Notes under the pieces: generated by a model | Databases searched by the model: none | Told to the model about the DNA's origin: nothing | What the model saw: the letters and a program-made list of their open reading frames with translations, nothing else | Shown here: in pieces, positions 1-4,355 of the stretch | How positions within the stretch are numbered: position 1 is the stretch's first letter | Layout of the letters: each line of letters opens with the position of its first letter | Assembly (NCBI GenBank): GCA_910588595.1 | Contig: CAJUQU010000207.1 | Coordinates: 330-7,156 of the forward strand | DNA from: an uncultured Lachnospiraceae bacterium | Lineage (GTDB): Bacteria > Bacillota_A > Clostridia > Lachnospirales > Lachnospiraceae | DNA: 6,827 bases | Direction of reading: 5' to 3' | Position numbers and translations under genes: made by a program

Positions 1-176
1 TCAATCAGGATGAGAAAGTACGCTGCTTGTGCCAGGCGCGCGAGGAAGCTGAGCGCATCGAACGCACGATCAAACATGATTACGAGATTTATGAGAAAAG
101 CCTCGCCGAAAAAGATGCCATCATCGCGGAAAAAGATGCGCAGATCGCTATGCTGATGGCTCAGTTAAATCAATGA
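1..176 (+). CDS. 3' end of a gene with a coiled-coil tail (possibly Rpn/PD-(D/E)XK nuclease-type transposase protein)
   Basis: Only the last 57 codons are present; the reading frame is open from the left edge and stops at TGA 174-176. The visible peptide is highly charged, rich in Glu, Lys, Asp and Ala, and ends in two copies of a seven-residue unit (EKDAIIA, EKDAQIA) followed by MLMAQLNQ, which is the heptad spacing of a coiled coil. Tails like this are common at the C-terminus of Rpn-family recombination-promoting nucleases/PD-(D/E)XK putative transposases of Lachnospiraceae, so that family is my guess, but no catalytic part is inside the window and other coiled-coil proteins would look the same. 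It converges on the DUF1835 gene with only 10 bases between the two stop codons. The coding call is fairly safe; the family is not. Confidence 0.6.
   Translation, partial: NQDEKVRCLCQAREEAERIERTIKHDYEIYEKSLAEKDAIIAEKDAQIAMLMAQLNQ
108..149 (+). repeat. 21-bp tandem duplication inside the coiled-coil tail
   Basis: Two adjacent 21-base units (108-128 and 129-149) encode EKDAIIA and EKDAQIA. The units differ at a few bases but keep frame, consistent with an in-frame duplication that lengthens the coiled coil by one heptad. Confidence 0.6.
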
Positions 177-185
177 TGATCATCA
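174..185. other. 12-bp perfect palindrome between convergent stops
   Basis: TGATGATCATCA is its own reverse complement. It contains the TGA stop of the left gene and ends two bases before the stop of the DUF1835 gene. There is no GC-rich stem or T-run, so it is not a recognisable intrinsic terminator; it could be chance. Confidence 0.35.
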
Positions 186-186
186 C

Positions 187-1071
187 CTACGCCTGACATA
201 TCGTTCTCGCATAATGATTTTCGGAGTCTTCAACGACCTTGATCTTTCCGGTTTGGATATGATATTCGATCCGCTTTGCATACCACCAGTCCCCTACGCC
301 AAGCTGCTCATTCCCAAGGATATCTCCGATCAGCCTTGCTTCTTTTACCGGCTTGGGGGTGATTCTTTTCCAGATCAGGAAATCATAAAAGTCTTCCGGC
401 ACTCCGGTCACTTTCCCATTGACAACTGCCCGCAAAGGGCTGTTGTCTTGTTGCAGATTATTCCATGTCGTGGCATACATCCGGATTTCATTCCGCGATA
501 ATATCTTTTCACCGTCTAAAAATCCGGCAAATTCTTCTGCTGAAACCTCACCCCAACTATTATAACAAACGATAGAATGATCAGCCCGAACTCTATATTC
601 GGGCAGTTTTACGACCCGCATCTCATTCTGATATTGTTGAAAGCTGGCACACAAATGATAAAATCCGCACCTTGAATACGGTGCATCACTGTACCACACC
701 CTGATCGTTTCTCCGTCTACCAGATATGCCCTCAAACGCTCCATCTGCGCGCTGTAGTCACATTGCTGCATCAGCGCCTCGTCCATTCTCTGATCGTTTC
801 CCTGCTGTTCCTGTGCATACATGGAGCAGATCAGCTGTTTTCGGTATGAACTGCTTACGTCCTCCCTGATATTGCCGATGTCCAACAAGAAGCCAAGACA
901 GATAACCTCCTGTGCAGTTCCCTCGATCCATCCGCAGTTCTCTCTTTCCGGTGGTCTCTTTTTTCCGACAGTCCATACGGCGGTGGGACCATCAACTTTG
1001 CCTGTGATGACGGTATTTTTCGCGACCTTCATCGCACCCGCTTCGCTCTCTCCAAACAATACTTCTATCAT
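187..1071 (-). CDS. DUF1835/DUF3658 domain protein
   Basis: A 294-residue protein of unknown function. The N-terminus (MIEVLFGESEAGAMKVAK) and the segment around residues 125-140 (VWYSDAP, then CGFYHLC) match my recollection of the DUF1835 domain. The C-terminal part, with GDWWYAKRIEYHIQTGK at about residues 260-276, matches DUF3658; the two domains usually occur together in one protein of this length. No signal peptide or membrane segment is evident, so it is probably cytoplasmic. The ATG at 1069-1071 has a good ribosome binding site, AAGGGAG at 1079-1085, seven bases upstream. I found no convincing promoter. The upstream region holds a possible cysteine-rich remnant and then the CTAG palindrome chain. 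The reaction or partner is not known to me; the family call rests on motifs only. Confidence 0.85.
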   Translation of the reverse strand: MIEVLFGESEAGAMKVAKNTVITGKVDGPTAVWTVGKKRPPERENCGWIEGTAQEVICLGFLLDIGNIREDVSSSYRKQLICSMYAQEQQGNDQRMDEALMQQCDYSAQMERLRAYLVDGETIRVWYSDAPYSRCGFYHLCASFQQYQNEMRVVKLPEYRVRADHSIVCYNSWGEVSAEEFAGFLDGEKILSRNEIRMYATTWNNLQQDNSPLRAVVNGKVTGVPEDFYDFLIWKRITPKPVKEARLIGDILGNEQLGVGDWWYAKRIEYHIQTGKIKVVEDSENHYARTICQA

Positions 1072-1087
1072 GACGTGTCTCCCTTCT

Positions 1088-1207
1088 TCATCCCCTAAAC
1101 ATCCGCCTGTCCCGCTGTTCGCAATCCTTTTTCATCAGCTTACCACAGATACAGCAGTGATTGCAACACTTTCGCCTCTCAAACAATATCAAAATAACAT
1201 CCGTTAT
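1088..1207 (-). pseudogene. possible cysteine-rich peptide or 3' remnant of a gene
   Basis: On the minus strand, a 39-codon frame is open from just after an in-frame stop (1208-1210) to TGA at 1088-1090. It ends only 16 bases before the DUF1835 start codon. Its centre reads KCCNHCCICGKLMKKDC, six closely packed cysteines plus a histidine, resembling a zinc-knuckle tail. There is no good start codon with a ribosome binding site: the only ATGs lie after the cysteine cluster, and upstream only TTG/ATT codons are available. The upstream end abuts the AT-rich hairpin and the CTAG repeats, so it could be the tail of a gene cut by their insertion. It may equally be a chance open frame. Confidence 0.2.
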
Positions 1208-1209
1208 TT
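1192..1209. other. AT-rich hairpin on the left flank of the CTAG repeats
   Basis: AAATAAC, a four-base loop ATCC, then GTTATTT gives a perfect 7-bp stem. Almost the same hairpin occurs on the other side of the repeat chain at 1661-1678. Because the sequence is palindromic, the two copies are both direct and inverted repeats of each other. Confidence 0.5.
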
Positions 1210-1212
1210 ATG

Positions 1213-1295
1213 CTAGTACAAAGGACTGGTATAGTCCTTATGCTGTCGTCAGTCAACAATGCCACTGCATTGCCTCCTAGTCCGCCTTGTCCTAG
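1213..1295. repeat. CTAG-bounded foldback element A (83 bp)
   Basis: The element begins CTAGTACAAAG and ends in the approximate reverse complement CCTTGTCCTAG; 9 of the outer 11 positions pair. Inside are two further stems: a perfect 7-bp stem AAGGACT/AGTCCTT (1221-1227 with 1233-1239) and a 6-bp stem CAATGC/GCATTG with loop CACT (1257-1272). An extra CTAG lies at 1277-1280. No reading frame of note is present, and the size and foldback form suggest a non-autonomous mobile repeat (MITE-like) or a structured RNA. The right-hand CTAG is shared with element B. Confidence 0.55.
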
Positions 1296-1457
1296 TACTC
1301 CATCCGGTCAGAAATTAGAATCGTGAACTGCCTGATTCGCACCATTGCGTCGTTAAAATTTCTAGACGATGCCACCGCATCGCCGTCGAAATTTTGCCTA
1401 GCACTGGCACGAATCATGCAGCCCACAAATCTAATTTCTGTCTGGATGGAGCACTAG
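1292..1457. repeat. CTAG-bounded long foldback element B (166 bp)
   Basis: The left half is largely the reverse complement of the right half: 26 of the outer 30 bases match between the arms, and similarity continues with scattered mismatches to the centre. The apex is a hairpin, CGATGC with loop CACC and GCATCG (1367-1382), enclosed by pairing AAAATTT and AAATTTT segments. Internal CTAGs occur at 1362-1365 and 1398-1401. The apex is nearly the same as the apex hairpin of element A. If transcribed on either strand it would form one long stem. It is most likely a MITE-like element without coding capacity; a folded regulatory RNA is the alternative. Confidence 0.7.
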
Positions 1458-1657
1458 AGCGTGTTTGAAAAATCATTCCTGTCATCTGTATCACCACTTT
1501 GCGTGATATATGCACCGCATTCAGTCAACGTAAGGCACTGTCCTTTATGCCTTTGTCCCCTATGCCTCCTTCATTCGGCAAGTCATCTGTAAGATGATTA
1601 ATCTCCCACAAATTGTGACGCACATCTGACAGAAAGCATTTCTCAAACACGCTCTAG
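1454..1657. repeat. CTAG-bounded element C with terminal inverted repeats (204 bp)
   Basis: The ends read CTAGAGCGTGTTTGAAAAAT and, on the opposite strand, CTAGAGCGTGTTTGAGAAAT, 19 of 20 positions identical. Weaker pairing (a shared CTGTCA, then patches) continues inward. No transposase frame fits in about 200 bp, so this looks like a MITE mobilised in trans. A CTAG target and termini of the GAGCGTGTTTGA type would be compatible with an IS5-like parent, but that is recollection, not something shown here. The left CTAG is shared with element B and the right end lies 21 bases before the acetolactate synthase stop codon. Confidence 0.7.
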
Positions 1658-1660
1658 TAT

Positions 1661-1678
1661 AAATAACAATCGCTATTT
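1661..1678. other. AT-rich hairpin on the right flank of the CTAG repeats
   Basis: AAATAAC, loop AATC, then GCTATTT forms a 7-bp stem, with a G-U pair when read on the minus strand. It directly follows the acetolactate synthase stop codon on the transcribed strand. It is too AT-rich to be a classic intrinsic terminator but is the only structure at the 3' end of that transcript outside the repeats. Confidence 0.4.
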
Positions 1679-3466
1679 TTACCATTTTAATATCATATCA
1701 TCAAGTGCATTTCCCGGCGGGACGATCGGCATGACATTCGCCTCCCTGTCTATGATAAATTCAATAACAGTGGGCATTTTTGTGTTCTGCCTCGCGCTCT
1801 CCAAAGCCGTTTTTATTTCCTCCGCTTTTGTGACACGGATCCCCTTCGCCCCATAGCTTTCCGCAAGTCTGATAAAATCCGGCGTATACTCCGGACATTC
1901 CTGACTGTTGCAGCCCGCTTCACAGCTTCTGCGGTAACGCATACAGGTACTTGAATAACGCATGTTATAGAACATTTCCTGCCATTGCCGCACATTTCCC
2001 AGATATCCGTTGTTCAGTATGCAGACGATGATCGGCAGCTCATAGACGACCGCCGTTGCCATTTCCTGTATATTCATCTGTATGCCGCCGTCACCGGAGA
2101 TCACGATCACATCCCTGTGCGGATTGCCAAGTTTTGCCCCGATCGCCGCAGGGAGCCCATACCCCATCGTCCCCAGTCCGCCCGATGTCAGCATCTGCCT
2201 GTTCTCATCAAGTGCGAGAAACTGGGTTGCCCACAACTGGTTTTGTCCTACATCCGTGGCGATCACAGCGTTTGTAAAGATGTCATTTACAGCCTCGATC
2301 ACCCGCTGCGGCGTCAAGTCGGAATTTCCCTTATCTGCGGGAGATTTGATCGGATATTCTTTTTTCCAGCGGTTGATTTCATCGACCCACCCCGAAAACC
2401 GGACCGACGCGCGACCGTCTCCACGACCTGGCTTTCGCTCTGCCTTTTCGATCAGGAGACTGACCGCCGCCTTCGCATCCGCCACGATCGGAACGTCGAC
2501 CGCGATATTCCGCGATATGCACGCTGGATCGATATCAATGTGGACTATTTTCGCGCTTGCCGCAAATGTCTCTGTTTTTCCCGTGATGCGGTCATTGAAC
2601 CGCGTCCCGATCGCAAAGAGAAGATCACAGTTGCTGATTGCCAGATTGGCTGCGAAACTTCCGTGGATCCCCAGATTGCCGACATACAGGCTGTGCGCTG
2701 TAGGGATTGCCCCCTTTCCCATGATCGTCGTGACCACGGGCACGCCCGTCAGCTCTGCAAGACGTGTCATTCCTGTATTCGCATTATTTTCATAATTTGT
2801 ATGATTTGCATAGGCAATGTTCACGCCGCCGCCGATCAAAAACACCGGCTTCTCTGCGCGGTACAGAAGTTCCATTGCCCTGTCGATCTGGCTCATATCT
2901 ATGGAAAGCTGCGGGCTGTAATCCCCGATCGCTGTTTCCTTCGGATATGCGTCACTTCCATAAGCCTTCTGAATGTCTTTGGGCAGGTCAACCACTGCCA
3001 CACCTGGCTTGCCTGTTTTCGCAATGATAAACGCCTTTTTGATCGTTTCCGCCAGATCCTCCCTTTTTTGCACCGTCACCGCATATTTGCTGATGCTCCG
3101 TGTAATCCCGACGATATCGACTTCCTGAAAGGCATCCTTCCCGATCAGCTTTGTGGGCACCTGCCCTGTAAAGCACACCAGCGGAACACTGTCGTAATTT
3201 GCCGTCGCTATTCCGGTCACGAGATTTGTCGCCCCCGGTCCGCTGGTCACAAGACAGACGCCTGTCTTTCCCGTGGAACGCGCATAACCGTCCGCCGCAT
3301 GAATCAGCCCCTGCTCATGGCGTGGCAGGATAACATCTATGTCCCTCTCCCCATACAGGGCATCAAAGAGGTCTATCGCCTGCCCTCCCGGATATGCGAA
3401 CAGCGTATCAACCTTTTCTTCCTTTAATGCTTTCACAAATAACGCCGCACCTGTGATCTGTCCCAT
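1679..3466 (-). CDS. ilvB: acetolactate synthase large subunit, biosynthetic type
   Basis: A 595-residue thiamine-diphosphate enzyme that condenses two pyruvates to acetolactate (or pyruvate with 2-oxobutyrate), the first common step of valine, leucine and isoleucine synthesis. The N-terminal domain carries the catalytic glutamate (RHEQG, E51) and the SGPGATN loop (75-81). The central domain has GGGVN (212-216) and RFNDR (289-293), the FAD-linked motif of anabolic AHAS that catabolic acetolactate synthases lack. The C-terminal domain has the ThDP/Mg motif GDGG (from 458) to NN (485-486). I chose the ATG at 3464-3466 because AAGGGAGG lies five bases upstream; the in-frame TTG 45 bases further out has no such site. 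Oddities: an Asn-rich stretch at residues 221-230 and a four-cysteine segment at 508-524. No ilvN subunit is adjacent. It lies 78 bp after a TetR-type gene, probably in one operon. Confidence 0.95.
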   Translation of the reverse strand: MGQITGAALFVKALKEEKVDTLFAYPGGQAIDLFDALYGERDIDVILPRHEQGLIHAADGYARSTGKTGVCLVTSGPGATNLVTGIATANYDSVPLVCFTGQVPTKLIGKDAFQEVDIVGITRSISKYAVTVQKREDLAETIKKAFIIAKTGKPGVAVVDLPKDIQKAYGSDAYPKETAIGDYSPQLSIDMSQIDRAMELLYRAEKPVFLIGGGVNIAYANHTNYENNANTGMTRLAELTGVPVVTTIMGKGAIPTAHSLYVGNLGIHGSFAANLAISNCDLLFAIGTRFNDRITGKTETFAASAKIVHIDIDPACISRNIAVDVPIVADAKAAVSLLIEKAERKPGRGDGRASVRFSGWVDEINRWKKEYPIKSPADKGNSDLTPQRVIEAVNDIFTNAVIATDVGQNQLWATQFLALDENRQMLTSGGLGTMGYGLPAAIGAKLGNPHRDVIVISGDGGIQMNIQEMATAVVYELPIIVCILNNGYLGNVRQWQEMFYNMRYSSTCMRYRRSCEAGCNSQECPEYTPDFIRLAESYGAKGIRVTKAEEIKTALESARQNTKMPTVIEFIIDREANVMPIVPPGNALDDMILKW

Positions 3467-3471
3467 AACTT

Positions 3472-3479
3472 CCTCCCTT
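3472..3479 (-). promoter_or_regulatory. ribosome binding site that fixes the ilvB start
   Basis: AAGGGAGG on the minus strand, five bases before the ATG at 3464-3466. It excludes the upstream in-frame TTG start at 3509-3511, which has only an A-rich run in front of it. Confidence 0.85.
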
Positions 3480-3484
3480 TCAAC

Positions 3485-3496
3485 GCAAGTACTTGC
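3485..3496. promoter_or_regulatory. operator-like palindrome before ilvB
   Basis: GCAAGTACTTGC is a perfect 12-bp palindrome immediately upstream of the ilvB ribosome binding site. A copy differing at one base (GCAAGTACATGC, 4196-4207) covers the expected transcription start of the tetR gene. The pair is what one expects for two sites of one dimeric regulator, most simply the TetR-family protein encoded between them. Binding is inferred. I see no convincing -35/-10 pair just upstream of this copy, so it might act as a roadblock, assist the upstream operator or be a leader hairpin. Confidence 0.5.
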
Positions 3497-3517
3497 TTGC
3501 TTTTTATCCAATTTTTT

Positions 3518-3539
3518 GGCACTGCCGCCCGGCAGCGCC
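3518..3539 (-). other. GC-rich stem-loop between tetR and ilvB
   Basis: A 9-bp stem (GGCGCTGCC pairing with GGCAGTGCC, one G-U pair) with a GGGC loop begins five bases after the tetR stop codon. On the minus-strand transcript it is followed by AAAAAATT rather than a U-run, so it should not terminate efficiently. It may stabilise the 3' end of a processed tetR message or set the tetR to ilvB ratio. Confidence 0.5.
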
Positions 3540-3544
3540 GCCGA

Positions 3545-4120
3545 TTACAGATCGATCCCTTTTACAAACATCTGCACACTATTTCTTATGTACTCGTCCT
3601 TCTCCACTTCTGTCAGCTCTTTCCCGAATGACGCGCTCAGGAATGTATAGCCGAATGTCGCCGAGAACACTGTCATTGCAAGTGCCTTAAAGTCTTTCCG
3701 CGGTATCTTTCCCCGCGCGCACATCCGGTTCAGATAATCGGTAAACGCCTCCAGAAACGTCTGGGGGACTTTCATGATGAGCTGTCTCGTTTCCTCATAG
3801 AGCTGGGGCGCCCGCAAACCGATCGACAAATTGACAAAATCCGGCGTCATCCTGTCCATGTACGCCCGCATAAACATCTCCAGATCTGTTTCGAGTTCCC
3901 ATGTGATCTTTTCGAAGATCTCCGGCGCGATATCGGCGCGCCAGCCTGTCTGGTTTGCCCCCTGTATGACGATATCCTTCTTGCTCTCAAACTTGCGGAA
4001 CAGGGTACACTCGTTCACGCCAGCCGCCTTTGCGATCTCTTTCGTGGTCGTCGCGACATACCCCTTATCCCGCACCAACGCCATGGCGGCGTCAATGATC
4101 TTTTGGCTCGTCTCGTCCAA
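3545..4120 (-). CDS. TetR/AcrR-family transcriptional regulator
   Basis: A 191-residue protein with the standard TetR layout. Helix-turn-helix residues lie at about 25-45 (TTKEIAKAAGVNECTLFRKF, with the usual LFRKFESKKDI transition to helix 4), followed by an all-helical ligand and dimerisation domain of typical length. The start is a TTG at 4118-4120, supported by AAGGAGG nine bases upstream (4130-4136); the next ATG (residue 13) would delete most of helix 1. A near-consensus promoter lies at 4212-4240 with a palindrome over the start point, which suggests autorepression. The ilvB gene follows 78 bp downstream on the same strand with a related palindrome, making it the likely target. The ligand is unknown; a branched-chain metabolite or keto acid would be a guess from context only. 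Confidence 0.93.
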   Translation of the reverse strand: MDETSQKIIDAAMALVRDKGYVATTTKEIAKAAGVNECTLFRKFESKKDIVIQGANQTGWRADIAPEIFEKITWELETDLEMFMRAYMDRMTPDFVNLSIGLRAPQLYEETRQLIMKVPQTFLEAFTDYLNRMCARGKIPRKDFKALAMTVFSATFGYTFLSASFGKELTEVEKDEYIRNSVQMFVKGIDL

Positions 4121-4129
4121 AACCGGCTC

Positions 4130-4136
4130 CCTCCTT
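4130..4136 (-). promoter_or_regulatory. ribosome binding site supporting a TTG start for tetR
   Basis: AAGGAGG on the minus strand, nine bases before TTG at 4118-4120. A perfect anti-SD match is the main reason to accept the non-ATG start codon. Confidence 0.8.
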
Positions 4137-4195
4137 CTGTGATCAGCCTATACCGCTGTTTTTCAGATGACAGTACTCGCCAAAAGCAGTGTCAT

Positions 4196-4207
4196 GCAAG
4201 TACATGC
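4196..4207. promoter_or_regulatory. operator-like palindrome at the tetR start point
   Basis: GCAAGTACATGC (GCATGTACTTGC on the minus strand) is a palindrome with one mismatched pair. It begins about five bases downstream of the -10 box, so it covers the expected +1. A repressor bound here would block initiation. It differs at one base from the perfect palindrome in front of ilvB. Confidence 0.55.
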
Positions 4208-4211
4208 TATC

Positions 4212-4240
4212 ATAATAACAGACCGCGGACAAAATGTCAA
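4212..4240 (-). promoter_or_regulatory. sigma-70 type promoter of tetR (and probably ilvB)
   Basis: On the minus strand, TTGACA (4235-4240) and TATTAT (4212-4217) are separated by exactly 17 bases (4218-4234). The -35 is perfect and the -10 matches five of six. Expected start near 4205, giving a leader of about 85 bases before the TTG start of tetR. Confidence 0.85.
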
Positions 4241-4287
4241 CGACAGAATAACCACACGAACAGTACTCATGGTAACAGTTCACCACA

Positions 4288-4313
4288 GGACTTCGCACTA
4301 CGCTGCGAAGTCC
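4288..4313. other. strong stem-loop downstream of the AAA-ATPase gene
   Basis: GGACTTCGCA pairs perfectly with TGCGAAGTCC around a six-base loop; three more pairs (4284-4286 with 4314-4316) form if one A is bulged. It lies about 40 bases after the AAA-ATPase gene stop on the minus strand. No U-run follows on either strand, so it is not a classical terminator, but it is the only candidate 3'-end structure for that gene and separates it from the tetR promoter. A small dispersed palindromic repeat is the alternative. Confidence 0.55.
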
Positions 4314-4355
4314 GTGAGAAAGCATAGTGGTTGGGATGCATCAAGCCTATTTCCG

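Larger units (their letters stand above)
4170..4268. repeat. two ACAGTACTC copies around the tetR promoter
   Basis: ACAGTACTC occurs at 4170-4178 and 4260-4268, exactly 90 bases apart, on either side of the promoter and main palindrome. On the other strand both read GAGTACTGT and share the AGTACT core of the ilvB palindrome. They may be weaker auxiliary operator sites or chance repeats. Confidence 0.3.

Noticed and set aside
1213..1657. CRISPR array or tandem repeat array
   Set aside because: The similarity is between inverted halves of each element, not regularly spaced direct repeats with spacers.
1454..1657. Insertion sequence with its own transposase
   Set aside because: The 204-bp element has no meaningful reading frame; only terminal inverted repeats are present.
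1985..3427. Plus-strand open frame of 480 codons
   Set aside because: It lies entirely antisense to ilvB, whose motifs are unmistakable. Its translation is rich in Cys, Arg and His with no recognisable domain, as expected for the complement of a codon-biased gene.
3467..3511. N-terminal extension of ilvB from a TTG at 3509-3511
   Set aside because: No ribosome binding site precedes that TTG. The extension would cover the palindrome and the clear AAGGGAGG site serving the ATG at 3464-3466.
3518..3539. Intrinsic terminator between tetR and ilvB
   Set aside because: The stem is good, but on the transcribed minus strand it is followed by A residues, not U. On the plus strand the T-run precedes the stem.
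4143..4325. Minus-strand 60-codon frame between the AAA-ATPase gene and tetR
   Set aside because: It runs straight through the tetR promoter, the palindrome and the stem-loop, and has no ribosome binding site.
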